This document shows, in pieces, positions 7,292-18,324 of a stretch of 64,000 nucleotides of DNA. Under the pieces are notes generated by a model. The model searched no databases and had not been told where the DNA came from. It saw only the letters and a program-made list of their open reading frames with translations. The translations under genes and the position numbers were made by a program. The DNA comes from Pseudomonas chlororaphis subsp. chlororaphis (GTDB taxonomy: Bacteria > Pseudomonadota > Gammaproteobacteria > Pseudomonadales > Pseudomonadaceae): assembly GCF_003945765.1 (NCBI RefSeq), contig NZ_CP027712.1, positions 1,178,001 to 1,242,000 on the forward strand. Direction: 5' to 3'. Position 1 is the first letter of the stretch; each line of letters starts with the position of its first letter.

Positions 7292-10138
7292 TTACAGGCT
7301 GGAAATCCGCGCGTGCTGCTCGGCCAGCTTGCCCAGGGCCTGTTCGGCCTCGGCCAGTTTGGCGCGCTCCTTGTCGATGACTTCGGCCGGGGCCTTGTCG
7401 ACGAAGGCGGCGTTGGACAGCTTGCCGCCGACCCGCTGGACTTCGCCTTGCAGACGCTGGATTTCCTTGTCCAGGCGCGCCAGTTCCGCGCCCTTGTCGA
7501 TCAGCCCGGCCATCGGCACCAGCACTTCCATCTCGCCGACCAGGGCGGTGGCGGACAGCGGTGCTTCGTCGCCGGCCTTCAGCACGGTGATCGATTCGAG
7601 TTTGGCCAGCTTCTTCAGCAGGGTCTCGTTTTCGCTCAGGCGACGCTGGTCTTCGGCGCTGACGTTCTTCAAGAACAACGCCAGTGGCTTGCCCGGGCCG
7701 ATGTTCATTTCGGCACGGATGTTACGGGTGCCGAGCATCAGGCCCTTGAGCCATTCGATGTCGTCTTCGGCGGCCTGGTCGATGCGTGCTTCATTGGCCA
7801 CCGGCCAAGGCTGCAGCATGATGGTCTTGCCTTCGGCCCCGGCCAGCGGCGCCAGGCGCTGCCAGATTTCTTCGGTGATGAACGGCATGAACGGGTGGGC
7901 CAGGCGCAGCGCCACTTCCAGTACGCGCACCAGGGTGCGGCGGGTGCCGCGCTGGCGCTCGACCGGCGCGTTTTCGTCCCACAGTACCGGCTTGGACAAT
8001 TCCAGGTACCAGTCGCAGTACTGGTTCCAGATGAACTCGTACAGCGCCTGGGCCGCCAGGTCGAAGCGGAACTGGTCCAGCTGGCGGGTCACTTCGGCTT
8101 CGGTGCGCTGCAACTGGGAGATGATCCAGCGGTCGGCCAGCGACAGCTCGTAGGCTTCGCCGTTCTGACCGCAGTCTTCGCCCTTGTCCAGCACGTAGCG
8201 CGCGGCGTTCCAGATCTTGTTGCAGAAGTTGCGATAACCTTCGACGCGGCCCATATCGAACTTGATGTCGCGGCCGGTGGACGCCAGCGAGCAGAAGGTG
8301 AAGCGCAGGGCGTCGGTGCCGTAGCTGGCGATGCCGTCGGCGAACTCCTGGCGGGTCTGCTTCTCGATCTTCTTCGCCAGTTGCGGCTGCATCATGCCGG
8401 TGGTGCGTTTCTGCACCAGGGTTTCCAGATCGATGCCGTCGATGATGTCCAGCGGGTCAAGGACGTTGCCCTTGGACTTGGACATCTTCTGGCCCTGGCC
8501 GTCGCGTACCAGGCCGTGGACGTACACGGTCTTGAACGGAACCTGCGGCGTGCCGTCTTCGTTCTTCACCAGGTGCATGGTGAGCATGATCATCCGGGCG
8601 ACCCAGAAGAAAATGATGTCGAAACCGGTCACCAGCACGTCGGTCGGGTGGAAGGTCTTGAGGAACTCGGTCTGCTCCGGCCAGCCCAGGGTGGAGAAGG
8701 TCCACAGGCCCGAACTGAACCAGGTGTCGAGGACGTCGTTGTCCTGTTGCAGTGCAACCTCAGGCCCGAGGTTGTGCTTGGCGCGCACCTCGGCTTCGTC
8801 GCGGCCTACATAGACCTTGCCCGACTCGTCGTACCAGGCCGGGATGCGGTGGCCCCACCACAGCTGGCGGCTGATGCACCAGTCCTGGATGTCGCGCATC
8901 CAGGAGAAGTACATGTTTTCGTACTGTTTTGGCACGAAGGCGATGCGGCCGTCTTCCACGGCGGCAATGGCCGGCTCGGCCAGGGGCTTGGTGGAGACGT
9001 ACCACTGGTCGGTCAGCCACGGCTCGATGATGGTGCCGGAGCGGTCGCCTTTCGGCACTTTCAGGGCGTGGTCGTCGACGCTGACCAGCAGGCCGGCGGC
9101 GTCGAACGCAGCGACGATTTCCTTGCGCGCCTGGAAGCGGTTGAGACCGGCGAACTCGGCCGGGATCTTGCCGTCGATGCTTTCGTTCAGCGTACCGTCC
9201 AGGTTGAACACCTGGGCGGCCGGCAGCACTTCGGCGTTCTTGTCGAAGATGTTCAGCAGCGGCAGGTTGTGGCGCTTGCCGACTTCATAGTCGTTGAAGT
9301 CGTGGGCCGGGGTGATCTTCACGCAGCCGGTGCCGAATTCAGGGTCGCAGTAATCGTCGCCGATGATCGGGATGCGGCGGCCCACCAGCGGCAGTTCGAC
9401 GAATTTGCCGATTAGTGCCTTGTAGCGTTCATCGTTCGGGTTAACGGCCACGGCGGAGTCGCCGAGCATGGTTTCCGGACGGGTGGTGGCAACGATCAGG
9501 TAGTCCAGGCCTTCAGCGGTCTTGGCGCCGTCGGCCAGCGGGTAGCGCAGGTTCCACAGCGAGCCTTTCTCGTCGTGGTTTTCCACTTCGAGGTCGGAGA
9601 TCGCGGTGTGCAGCTTGGTGTCCCAGTTGACCAGACGCTTGCCGCGGTAGATCAGGCCGTCTTCGTGCAGGCGCACGAAGGCTTCTTTAACGGCTTCGGA
9701 GAGGCCGTCGTCCATGGTGAAGCGCTCGCGGCTCCAGTCGACGGACGAGCCCAGGCGGCGGATCTGACGGCTGATGTTGCCGCCGGACTGATCCTTCCAC
9801 TCCCAGACTTTCTCGAGGAATTTTTCCCGGCCCAGATCGTGGCGATTCTGGCCTTGGGCTTCGATCTGACGCTCCACCAGCATCTGGGTGGCGATACCGG
9901 CGTGGTCGGTACCCGGCTGCCACAGGGTGTTGCGGCCCTGCATGCGGCGGAAGCGGATCAAGGCATCCATGATTGCGTTGTTGAAGCCATGGCCCATGTG
10001 CAGGCTGCCAGTGACGTTCGGTGGCGGAATCATGATGGTGTACGAGTCGCCCGCGCCTTGCGGGGCGAAGTAATTCTCTGACTCCCAGGTCTGGTACCAG
10101 GAAGTTTCAATGGCGTGCGGCTGGTAGGTCTTATCCAT
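7292..10138 (-). CDS. valS: Valyl-tRNA synthetase
   Basis: A 948-residue class I aminoacyl-tRNA synthetase that charges tRNA-Val with valine, with editing of threonine. The signature motifs are HMGH (residues 47-50, in [13 protein letters not shown]) and KMSKS (about 552-556). Between them lies the CP1 editing domain, and the family zinc/anticodon regions are recognisable. The last ~70 residues ([20 protein letters not shown]) are the coiled-coil arm typical of ValRS. It is the last gene of a leftward row starting with pepA or holC, and a strong terminator follows. Length and motifs are normal. Confidence 0.98.
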   Translation of the reverse strand: MDKTYQPHAIETSWYQTWESENYFAPQGAGDSYTIMIPPPNVTGSLHMGHGFNNAIMDALIRFRRMQGRNTLWQPGTDHAGIATQMLVERQIEAQGQNRHDLGREKFLEKVWEWKDQSGGNISRQIRRLGSSVDWSRERFTMDDGLSEAVKEAFVRLHEDGLIYRGKRLVNWDTKLHTAISDLEVENHDEKGSLWNLRYPLADGAKTAEGLDYLIVATTRPETMLGDSAVAVNPNDERYKALIGKFVELPLVGRRIPIIGDDYCDPEFGTGCVKITPAHDFNDYEVGKRHNLPLLNIFDKNAEVLPAAQVFNLDGTLNESIDGKIPAEFAGLNRFQARKEIVAAFDAAGLLVSVDDHALKVPKGDRSGTIIEPWLTDQWYVSTKPLAEPAIAAVEDGRIAFVPKQYENMYFSWMRDIQDWCISRQLWWGHRIPAWYDESGKVYVGRDEAEVRAKHNLGPEVALQQDNDVLDTWFSSGLWTFSTLGWPEQTEFLKTFHPTDVLVTGFDIIFFWVARMIMLTMHLVKNEDGTPQVPFKTVYVHGLVRDGQGQKMSKSKGNVLDPLDIIDGIDLETLVQKRTTGMMQPQLAKKIEKQTRQEFADGIASYGTDALRFTFCSLASTGRDIKFDMGRVEGYRNFCNKIWNAARYVLDKGEDCGQNGEAYELSLADRWIISQLQRTEAEVTRQLDQFRFDLAAQALYEFIWNQYCDWYLELSKPVLWDENAPVERQRGTRRTLVRVLEVALRLAHPFMPFITEEIWQRLAPLAGAEGKTIMLQPWPVANEARIDQAAEDDIEWLKGLMLGTRNIRAEMNIGPGKPLALFLKNVSAEDQRRLSENETLLKKLAKLESITVLKAGDEAPLSATALVGEMEVLVPMAGLIDKGAELARLDKEIQRLQGEVQRVGGKLSNAAFVDKAPAEVIDKERAKLAEAEQALGKLAEQHARISSL

Positions 10139-10283
10139 GCGCGGCGGGACCCTATTGGCATTTATTCAGGAAAAGCCGGGAAGTATAGCGGGGATGAGCC
10201 GATGCGCGTAGAGCAGGCTGACGGCGGGAGGGCGAAAGTTGCCCACTGAACGGGGTTTTTGCTTGCCGCCAGGGTGTCATCAC

Positions 10284-10342
10284 GGGCAAACCTCGCGCCT
10301 ACAGACGCTGGGTGGCCTGTAGCGGCGAGGTTTGTCCGCTGA
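10284..10342. repeat. REP-like inverted pair
   Basis: CGGGCAAACCTCGCGCCTACAG and CTGTAGCGGCGAGGTTTGTCCG face each other across about 14 bases in the gap between valS and the next gene upstream of it. This is a variant of the TGTAGGAGCGAGG unit. Confidence 0.7.
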
Positions 10343-10355
10343 ATAAGGCAGGGGA

Positions 10356-10811
10356 TCAGGCGTCGTACTGGCTCAGCAAACGTTCCATCCGCGCATCGAG
10401 GCGGCGCTTGATCTCGGTTTCGATGTGCGGGGCGAAGTCGTCGATCACGTCTTGCATGATCAGTTGCGCGGCGGCGCGCAGTTCGCTGTCCAGGTGCAGC
10501 AGGGCATCCTGGCTCTTGGGTGCTGGCGCGGGTTTCGGTGTCGGTGTAGGGGCTGGCGCGGCAACTACGGGGGCAGGTTGCGGTTCGACCACCGGAGCGG
10601 GAGCCGGTTGTGGTTCTGCCGGCGCCTCTTCGTGGGTTTCGACGGCAGGCTTGCCGCCGACCATGTCGAACAGCAGAGGAATCTGCACTTCGCCGTCGAC
10701 GGTCTCGGTCAGCAGCGGAGGTTGCAGGTCGTCATCGCCGAGCAGTTGGCGGATGGACTCGAGGTCATCCAGCAGGTGCGCGGACTTTTGCAGCGGTTTG
10801 GGAGTGTCCAT
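10356..10811 (-). CDS. Conserved proline-rich small protein between holC and valS
   Basis: A 151-residue protein with no catalytic motif. The N-terminal part (KPLQKSAHLLDDLESIRQLLGDD) is acidic and helical, the middle (about 65-100) is a low-complexity linker of proline, alanine and glutamate/lysine (PAPTPTPKPAPAPK), and the C-terminus is a charged helix (LIMQDVIDDFAPHIETEIK). The ATG at 10811 is chosen because upstream in-frame sequence overlaps holC. It lies 7 bases behind holC, so the two are probably co-transcribed; that position between holC and valS is conserved in pseudomonads. The function is unknown; a link to the clamp loader or to ValRS is only suggested by position. Confidence 0.8.
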   Translation of the reverse strand: MDTPKPLQKSAHLLDDLESIRQLLGDDDLQPPLLTETVDGEVQIPLLFDMVGGKPAVETHEEAPAEPQPAPAPVVEPQPAPVVAAPAPTPTPKPAPAPKSQDALLHLDSELRAAAQLIMQDVIDDFAPHIETEIKRRLDARMERLLSQYDA

Positions 10812-10818
10812 CGATGGC

Positions 10819-11247
10819 TCAGAGTCGCTGTAAACGGTGATCTTGCAGAGGATAGCCCTGTTCGCGGTAGAAACGGAAACTCTCGCGAGCGGCCTGGCGG
10901 ATAGTCGGGTCTTCCACCACCACTTCGGCGATGCGGGCGAAACGCTGGGCAAATGCCGGGACTTTCAGGTCCAGGTTGACCAACAGGTCATGGTGCTCGC
11001 CGGGGTCATCGCCCAGGCCGAGAACGATCAGGCCATCCGGTTCGCTTTCGGCGGGGCCGTGGGGCACGAAGGTTTCGCCCTTGAAGCGCCACAACCGGGC
11101 ATCGAGCTCATCGCGCTGGGCCGCGTCGCTGCAATGCAGGTAGATGCGGTGCCCCATGCGCCAGGCCTTGTCGGTGAGCTTGCAGGCGAAATCGAGGCGC
11201 GCCGAAGGATCCGCGCTGGGAAGGATATAGAAGTCGACTTTGGTCAT
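10819..11247 (-). CDS. holC: DNA polymerase III chi subunit
   Basis: A 142-residue protein matching the chi subunit of the clamp-loader complex, which links the polymerase III holoenzyme to single-strand binding protein. Family features are the TKVDFYILPSADPSARLDFACKL start, HRIYLHCSDAAQRDELDARLW, and FVPHG-type residues in the middle. It sits between pepA and valS as in other gammaproteobacteria. Confidence 0.95.
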   Translation of the reverse strand: MTKVDFYILPSADPSARLDFACKLTDKAWRMGHRIYLHCSDAAQRDELDARLWRFKGETFVPHGPAESEPDGLIVLGLGDDPGEHHDLLVNLDLKVPAFAQRFARIAEVVVEDPTIRQAARESFRFYREQGYPLQDHRLQRL

Positions 11248-11265
11248 TGCGGTTCCTGAACCCGG

Positions 11266-11290
11266 GAGTGCGCCGCGTGTGGGCGCACCC
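11266..11290 (-). terminator. Hairpin between pepA and holC
   Basis: GTGCGCC (11268-11274) pairs with GGCGCAC (11282-11288) in the 57-base gap behind pepA. No T tract follows on either strand, so it may be an RNA-processing or stability element, not a true terminator. Confidence 0.3.
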
Positions 11291-11304
11291 CGAGGTCATA
11301 GGTT

Positions 11305-12810
<1,506 letters not shown>

Positions 12811-12993
12811 TTAATGGTCAAAGAGCGCAGGGCCAATGCCGTGCGCCAGGCTTGTCATGTATGCAGCTTTTATAAGGAAGAGGCGTCGGCAGCGGCCAAC
12901 GACAGGGCCGCCAGTTTGAACCCCGGCGGTCGAGGCTGACAACCCTCCCATGAGCGAACTTCGCCGCTTTAGAGGCCTGCGTGAGCATGCGCA

Positions 12994-13022
12994 GTGACAG
13001 GCGCATGCAATCACAGGATAAT
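12994..13022 (+). promoter_or_regulatory. Likely sigma-70 promoter of lptFG
   Basis: GTGACA (12994-12999) and GATAAT (13017-13022) are separated by 17 bases, giving a leader of about 80 bases to lptF. The gap 12796-13106 holds this and presumably the divergent pepA control region; nothing else stands out in it. Confidence 0.6.
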
Positions 13023-13106
13023 GCGCCATCTTTTTCGGCGGCTCGGCTTCACGGGCCGTGTTTGCTTGTTTGGCCGCCTTAGCCTGACAACCCTGGAGTG
13101 TCTGGT

Positions 13107-14225
13107 TTGATCGTCTTCCGTTATCTATCCCGCGAAGTGTTGCTGACCCTGAGCGCCGTGAGCGCTGTACTGCTGGTCATCATCATGAGCGGACGTTTCG
13201 TCAAATACCTCGCGCAAGCGGCCTCGGGCGCACTGGACCCGGGCTCGCTGTTCCTGATCATGGGGGTCCGCATGCCGGGCTTCCTGCAATTGATCCTGCC
13301 CCTGGGGCTGTTTCTCGGCATTCTGCTGGCCTATGGCCGGCTGTACCTCGAAAGCGAAATGACTGTGCTTTCGGCCACCGGCATGAGCCAGCAGCGCTTG
13401 CTGGGCATGACCATGATTCCGGCGACCCTGGTTGCCTTGATCGTGGCCTGGCTGAGCCTGAGCCTGGCGCCTCAGGGCGCCAACCAGTTCCAGCTGATCC
13501 TCAACAAGCAGGATGCGCTGACCGAGTTCGATACCCTGGTGCCAGGCCGTTTCCAGGCCCTCAACGACGGCACGCGGGTGACCTACACCGAGCAGTTGTC
13601 CGATGACCGGACCAACCTCGGTGGCGTGTTCATTTCGGAAAAACGCCTGAGCCAGGACAAGAAGGACCAGGGCATCTCGGTGCTGGTGGCGGAGAAGGGG
13701 CACCAGGACGTTCGTCCGGACGGCAACCGCTATCTGATTCTGGAAAACGGTTATCGCTACGACGGTAATCCGGGCCAGGCCGATTACCGGATCATCAAGT
13801 ACGACACCTACGGCGTGTTGCTGGCCAAGCCGGATGTCAGTGAAGAAGTTACCGACCGTGACGCCATGCCGACCCGCGATCTGATCGGCAACCCGGACCT
13901 GCGCGCCCATGCCGAGCTGCAATGGCGTATTTCCCTGCCGCTTCTGGTGTTTGTCGTGACCCTGATGGCGGTGCCGCTGTCCCGGGTCAATCCGCGCCAG
14001 GGCCGTTTCCTCAAGCTGTTGCCGGCGATTCTTCTTTATATGGCTTACCTGACCATCCTGATCGCGGCCCGTGGCTCGCTGGAAAAAGGCAAGCTGCCGC
14101 AGGCGCTGGGCCTGTGGTGGGTACACGGACTGTTTCTATTGATTGGCCTCGGGTTGCTGTACTGGGAACCCTTGCGCCTGAAACTGGCGAGCCGCCGCAG
14201 CATGAAGGAGGTGGCTCGTGGTTAA
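13107..14225 (+). CDS. lptF: LPS export ABC transporter permease LptF
   Basis: A 372-residue inner-membrane permease of the LptBFG complex, which extracts lipopolysaccharide and passes it to LptC/A. The YjgP/YjgQ family layout is visible: three N-terminal membrane segments, a large periplasmic jellyroll domain (about 110-260) and three C-terminal segments (LPLLVFVVTLMAVPLSRV, LLPAILLYMAYLTILI, WWVHGLFLLIGLGLLYW). The TTG at 13107 is preferred to the GTG at 13098: GGAG ends 8 bases before it, and family proteins start M-I-V-F-R-Y. Its end overlaps lptG by 8 bases. Confidence 0.95.
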   Translation: MIVFRYLSREVLLTLSAVSAVLLVIIMSGRFVKYLAQAASGALDPGSLFLIMGVRMPGFLQLILPLGLFLGILLAYGRLYLESEMTVLSATGMSQQRLLGMTMIPATLVALIVAWLSLSLAPQGANQFQLILNKQDALTEFDTLVPGRFQALNDGTRVTYTEQLSDDRTNLGGVFISEKRLSQDKKDQGISVLVAEKGHQDVRPDGNRYLILENGYRYDGNPGQADYRIIKYDTYGVLLAKPDVSEEVTDRDAMPTRDLIGNPDLRAHAELQWRISLPLLVFVVTLMAVPLSRVNPRQGRFLKLLPAILLYMAYLTILIAARGSLEKGKLPQALGLWWVHGLFLLIGLGLLYWEPLRLKLASRRSMKEVARG

Positions 14226-15279
14226 GCTCGATCGCTACATCGGTAACAGTGTCCTGCTAGCCATCCTGGCGGTACTGGGGATCATTCTCGGCCTGGCATC
14301 GCTGTTCGCCTTCATCGACGAGATGGGCAGTGTCAGTGACAACTACACCGTGATGGATGTGTTGAGTTTCGTGGTCATGACGGCGCCTCGCCGGCTCTAC
14401 GAAATGCTGCCGATGGCGGCCCTGATCGGCTGCCTGATCGGCCTGGGCAGCCTGGCCAGCAACAGTGAGCTGACCATCATGCGGGCCGCTGGCGTGTCCA
14501 TCGGGCGGATCGTCTGGGCGGTGATGAAGCCGATGCTGTTCCTGATGGTGGCGGGTGTGCTGATCGGCGAGTACGTCGCTCCTGCAACGGAAAGCCAGGC
14601 GCAGGCCAGTCGTGCGCTGGCCCAGGGTTCGGGCGACGCGCAAAGTTCCAAGCGTGGCCTGTGGCACCGCCAGGGTGAGGAGTTCATCCACATCAACGCC
14701 GTGCAACCCAACGGCCTGCTGTATGGCGTGACCCGTTATCACTTCGACGATCAGCGGCACATGTTGTCCTCGAGCTTCGCTCGCCAGGCCCGTTTCGAAG
14801 AAAACTACTGGCTGCTGAGCGACGTCACCACCACCTATTTCCGCGAGGGCAGCACCGAAGTCATCAACGTCCCGCAGGAACGTTGGGATGTGGCCTTGAG
14901 CCCGCAATTGCTGAGTACTGTGGTGATGGCGCCGGAGTCGCTGTCGATCAGCGGTCTGTGGGGGTATATCCATTACCTGGCCGACCAGGGCCTGAACAAC
15001 GGTCGCTACTGGTTGGCGTTCTGGGTCAAGGTGCTGCAACCGCTGGTCACCGCGGCCCTGGTATTGATGGCGATCTCGTTCATTTTCGGTCCGCTGCGTT
15101 CCGTGACGCTCGGCCAGCGGGTGTTCACCGGCGTGCTGGTGGGGTTCACCTTCCGCATCGCCCAGGACCTGCTGGGGCCGTCGAGCCTGGTATTCGGTTT
15201 CTCGCCGCTGTTCGCGGTGCTGGTTCCCGCCGGGATCTGTGCCCTGGCCGGGGTCTGGCTGTTGCGCCGGGCCGGCTGA
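14218..15279 (+). CDS. lptG: LPS export ABC transporter permease LptG
   Basis: A 353-residue partner of LptF with the same architecture: membrane segments at the N-terminus (SVLLAILAVLGIILGLASLFAF), an internal periplasmic domain and C-terminal helices. YETLPMAALIGCLIGLG-type residues mark the family. It starts with GTG and overlaps lptF by 8 bases, so translation is coupled and the two subunits can be made in equal amounts. The ATPase LptB is encoded elsewhere, as usual. Confidence 0.96.
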   Translation: MVKLDRYIGNSVLLAILAVLGIILGLASLFAFIDEMGSVSDNYTVMDVLSFVVMTAPRRLYEMLPMAALIGCLIGLGSLASNSELTIMRAAGVSIGRIVWAVMKPMLFLMVAGVLIGEYVAPATESQAQASRALAQGSGDAQSSKRGLWHRQGEEFIHINAVQPNGLLYGVTRYHFDDQRHMLSSSFARQARFEENYWLLSDVTTTYFREGSTEVINVPQERWDVALSPQLLSTVVMAPESLSISGLWGYIHYLADQGLNNGRYWLAFWVKVLQPLVTAALVLMAISFIFGPLRSVTLGQRVFTGVLVGFTFRIAQDLLGPSSLVFGFSPLFAVLVPAGICALAGVWLLRRAG

Positions 15280-15304
15280 CCGGCGCCAATGCCGCCAGTC
15301 TTAC

Positions 15305-15340
15305 GCAAAACGCCCCTGTCGAAAGACCGGGGCGTTTTGC
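15305..15340 (+). terminator. Intrinsic terminator of lptFG
   Basis: A perfect 12-bp stem (15305-15316 with 15329-15340, GCAAAACGCCCC against its complement) follows the lptG stop by 25 bases. The A/T part of the stem supplies the U run. Confidence 0.85.
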
Positions 15341-15365
15341 GTTTGCGCGCCCCTGACAGGCGAAC

Positions 15366-15395
15366 GTGACGCTTGCGTCGTCTATCAGGTACAAT
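15366..15395 (+). promoter_or_regulatory. Likely promoter of the lepA operon
   Basis: TACAAT (15390-15395) is a good -10 box, with GTGACG (15366-15371) 18 bases upstream as a weak -35. It lies just behind the lptG terminator and 52 bases before lepA. Confidence 0.55.
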
Positions 15396-15447
15396 TCCCG
15401 GCTATTTTTCGGCGGGCTATGCCTGCAGCCTTTTTGAGTGTTGATCC

Positions 15448-17247
15448 GTGAGTGATTTGAGTCATATCCGCAATTTCTCCATCATCGCCCACATTGACCA
15501 TGGCAAGTCGACTCTGGCCGATCGCTTCATCCAGATGTGCGGCGGCCTGGCCGAGCGTGAAATGGAAGCCCAGGTCCTGGACTCCATGGACCTTGAGCGG
15601 GAACGCGGGATCACCATCAAGGCCCACAGCGTTACCCTCTATTACAAAGCCCGCGACGGCATCACCTACCAGCTGAACTTCATCGACACCCCTGGCCACG
15701 TGGACTTCACCTATGAAGTCAGCCGGTCGCTGGCCGCCTGTGAAGGCGCCTTGCTGGTGGTCGACGCCGGCCAGGGCGTGGAAGCGCAGTCGGTCGCCAA
15801 CTGCTACACCGCCATCGAGCAGGGCCTGGAGGTCATGCCGGTGCTGAACAAGATCGACTTGCCACAGGCCGATCCGGACCGGGTCAAGGAAGAGATCGAG
15901 AAGATCATCGGTATTGATGCCACCGACGCCGTGACCTGCAGCGCCAAGACCGGCCTGGGTGTCGACGAGGTGCTGGAGCGCCTGGTCACCACCATTCCCG
16001 CGCCGACCGGCAACATCGAAGATCCGCTGCAAGCGTTGATCATCGACTCCTGGTTCGACAACTACCTGGGCGTCGTGTCCCTGGTTCGCGTGCGCCATGG
16101 CCGCGTGAAGAAGGGCGACAAGATCCTGGTGAAATCCACCGGCAAGATCCACCTGGTGGACAGCGTCGGTGTATTCAACCCGAAACACACCGCCACCACC
16201 GACCTGAAGGCCGGTGAAGTAGGCTTCATCATCGCCGGTATCAAGGACATTCACGGTGCGCCGGTAGGTGACACCCTGACCCTGAGCTCGACCCCCGACG
16301 TCGAAGTGCTGCCCGGCTTCAAGCGCATTCAGCCGCAGGTCTACGCTGGCTTGTTCCCGGTCAGCTCCGACGACTTCGAAGACTTCCGCGAAGCCCTGCA
16401 AAAGCTCACGCTGAACGACTCGTCGCTGCAATACACTCCGGAAAGCTCCGACGCACTGGGCTTCGGCTTCCGTTGCGGCTTCCTCGGCATGCTGCACATG
16501 GAAATCATCCAGGAGCGCCTGGAGCGCGAATACGACCTGGACCTGATCACCACGGCGCCGACGGTGATTTTCGAACTGCAACTGAAGAATGGTGAGACGA
16601 TCTACGTCGATAACCCGTCGAAGTTGCCGGATCTGTCGTCCATCGAAGATATGCGCGAGCCGATCGTGCGGGCCAATATCCTGGTGCCGCAGGAGCACCT
16701 GGGTAACGTCATTACCCTGTGTATCGAGAAGCGCGGCATACAGCACGACATGCTGTTCCTCGGCAGCCAGGTCCAGGTGACCTACGACCTGCCGATGAAC
16801 GAAGTGGTCCTGGACTTCTTCGACCGCCTCAAATCCACCAGTCGTGGCTATGCTTCGCTGGATTATCATTTCGATCGCTACCAATCGGCTAATCTGGTCA
16901 AGCTGGATGTGCTGATCAACGGTGAGAAGGTCGACGCCCTGGCATTGATCGTGCACCGTGACAACGCGCACTACAAAGGGCGTGCGTTGACCGAAAAGAT
17001 GAAGGAACTGATTCCTCGGCAGATGTTCGACGTGGCAATCCAGGCCGCCATTGGTGGGCAGATTGTGGCGCGGACAACCGTCAAGGCGCTCAGAAAGAAC
17101 GTACTGGCCAAATGCTACGGTGGTGACGTTAGCCGTAAGCGCAAGCTGTTGGAAAAGCAGAAGGCCGGTAAGAAACGCATGAAGCAAGTGGGTAACGTGG
17201 AGATTCCACAAGAAGCCTTCCTTGCTGTGCTCAGGTTGGATAGTTAG
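15448..17247 (+). CDS. lepA: Elongation factor 4 (LepA), ribosome back-translocase
   Basis: A 599-residue translational GTPase. G motifs are [10 protein letters not shown] (P-loop, near residue 12), DTPGHVDF and NKIDLP; domains II, III and V of EF-G type follow, and the C-terminus is the LepA-specific tRNA-contacting domain ([20 protein letters not shown]). It starts with GTG and is first in the row lepA-lepB-rnc-era-recO. Length and motifs are standard. Confidence 0.98.
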   Translation: MSDLSHIRNFSIIAHIDHGKSTLADRFIQMCGGLAEREMEAQVLDSMDLERERGITIKAHSVTLYYKARDGITYQLNFIDTPGHVDFTYEVSRSLAACEGALLVVDAGQGVEAQSVANCYTAIEQGLEVMPVLNKIDLPQADPDRVKEEIEKIIGIDATDAVTCSAKTGLGVDEVLERLVTTIPAPTGNIEDPLQALIIDSWFDNYLGVVSLVRVRHGRVKKGDKILVKSTGKIHLVDSVGVFNPKHTATTDLKAGEVGFIIAGIKDIHGAPVGDTLTLSSTPDVEVLPGFKRIQPQVYAGLFPVSSDDFEDFREALQKLTLNDSSLQYTPESSDALGFGFRCGFLGMLHMEIIQERLEREYDLDLITTAPTVIFELQLKNGETIYVDNPSKLPDLSSIEDMREPIVRANILVPQEHLGNVITLCIEKRGIQHDMLFLGSQVQVTYDLPMNEVVLDFFDRLKSTSRGYASLDYHFDRYQSANLVKLDVLINGEKVDALALIVHRDNAHYKGRALTEKMKELIPRQMFDVAIQAAIGGQIVARTTVKALRKNVLAKCYGGDVSRKRKLLEKQKAGKKRMKQVGNVEIPQEAFLAVLRLDS

Positions 17248-17252
17248 GTCCT

Positions 17253-18107
17253 ATGTCGCTAAATTTCCCGCTGTTGCTGGTCATCGCCGTCGCCGTCTGC
17301 GGTCTGTTGGCGTTGCTCGATCTGGTCTTTCTGGCGCCGCGTCGGCGTGCCGCCATTACCAACTATCAGGGCAGCGTCAGCCAGCCGGATGGACTGGTCA
17401 TCGAGAAACTGAACAAGGAGCCGATGCTGGTCGAGTACGGCAAATCGTTCTTTCCGGTGCTGTTCATTGTGCTGGTGCTGCGTTCGTTCCTGGTGGAACC
17501 GTTTCAGATTCCTTCGGGATCGATGAAACCGACCCTGGATGTGGGCGACTTCATCCTGGTGAACAAGTTTTCTTACGGGATCCGCCTGCCGGTGATCGAC
17601 AAGAAAATCATCGAGGTCGGTGATCCGCAGCGCGGCGATGTGATGGTGTTCCGCTACCCGAGCGATCCGAACGTCAACTACATCAAGCGTGTGGTCGGCC
17701 TGCCGGGCGACGAAGTGCGCTACACCAGCGACAAGCGCCTGCTGGTCAACGGCCAGTCGGTCGCCGAGCAACTGGTCGGCTCCGAGCCGGGTACCCTGGG
17801 CAGCGCGGAGCTCTACAAGGAAAAACTCGGCGCCGCCGAGCACCTGATCCGCAAGGAAATGAGCCGCTACCGGGCCACCCCGGATCGTCAATGGACCGTG
17901 CCTGCCGGGCACTACTTCATGATGGGCGACAACCGCGACAACTCGAACGACAGCCGCTACTGGGATGACCCAAGCATTCCCAAGGACCTGCTGGGCATGG
18001 TTCCCGACAAGAATATCGTCGGCAAGGCCTTCGCAGTCTGGATGAGCTGGCCCGAACCGAAACTCAGCCACCTGCCGAATTTCTCGCGGGTTGGCCTGAT
18101 CAAGTAA
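17253..18107 (+). CDS. lepB: Signal peptidase I
   Basis: A 284-residue inner-membrane serine protease that cleaves Sec and Tat signal peptides. Two membrane segments lie at residues 4-27 and about 66-80. The catalytic dyad is S90 (IPSGSMKPTL) and K145 (YIKRVVGLPGD); box D with GDNRDNSNDSRYW is also present. Only 5 bases separate it from lepA, so the two are co-translated. The usual small gene between it and rnc is degraded here. Confidence 0.97.
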   Translation: MSLNFPLLLVIAVAVCGLLALLDLVFLAPRRRAAITNYQGSVSQPDGLVIEKLNKEPMLVEYGKSFFPVLFIVLVLRSFLVEPFQIPSGSMKPTLDVGDFILVNKFSYGIRLPVIDKKIIEVGDPQRGDVMVFRYPSDPNVNYIKRVVGLPGDEVRYTSDKRLLVNGQSVAEQLVGSEPGTLGSAELYKEKLGAAEHLIRKEMSRYRATPDRQWTVPAGHYFMMGDNRDNSNDSRYWDDPSIPKDLLGMVPDKNIVGKAFAVWMSWPEPKLSHLPNFSRVGLIK

Positions 18108-18114
18108 TCAAACA

Positions 18115-18137
18115 CGGCGCTGTTGAACACAGCGCCG
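18115..18137 (+). other. Strong hairpin just behind lepB
   Basis: CGGCGCTGT (18115-18123) pairs perfectly with ACAGCGCCG (18129-18137) around a 5-base loop, 8 bases after the lepB stop. AATGCTTTT follows. It could attenuate transcription into rnc-era or protect the lepA-lepB message. Confidence 0.55.
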
Positions 18138-18159
18138 AATGCTTTTCTGGATCTTGTAG

Positions 18160-18324
18160 AACACCGGCCCGCCAGGTTCGGCAGCCTCCCAGGCGTCACC
18201 AGAAGCAGCAGTCAACGATATTCAGGATGTGGATTTGAACACAGCGTTAATTGCCACAGGCACCTCGTGCCTTGTCTCCAAGGTGGTGAAATTCAACCAC
18301 GAACTCAGCGTGGGTAAACCGTGA
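18160..18324 (+). pseudogene. Remnant of the DUF4845-type gene between lepB and rnc
   Basis: Between lepB and rnc there are only 213 bases, while pseudomonads usually have a ~120-codon DUF4845 membrane-protein gene there. The frame that ends in the TGA at 18322-18324 (overlapping the rnc GTG as GTGA) reads VNDIQDVDLNTAL from 18211 and [13 protein letters not shown] up to the stop, which resembles the C-terminal half of that family (a xNxIRDLxLxxAL-type segment and a VxFxxExxV end), but with the stretch between them shortened. Going upstream the frame is closed by TAG at 18157-18159 and no membrane segment remains. I infer an internally deleted, truncated gene whose stop still overlaps rnc; the family match is from memory. 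Confidence 0.45.

Noticed and set aside
7313..9415. A 700-codon plus-strand frame inside valS
   Set aside because: Shadow of valS, which carries HMGH and KMSKS on the other strand; no promoter or ribosome site.
15385..17211. A 608-codon minus-strand frame opposite lepA
   Set aside because: LepA is fully supported; the reverse frame has only shadow composition.
18123..18317. A 64-codon frame between lepB and rnc
   Set aside because: It is in a different frame from the one overlapping rnc by GTGA, starts inside a hairpin, and has no family resemblance.
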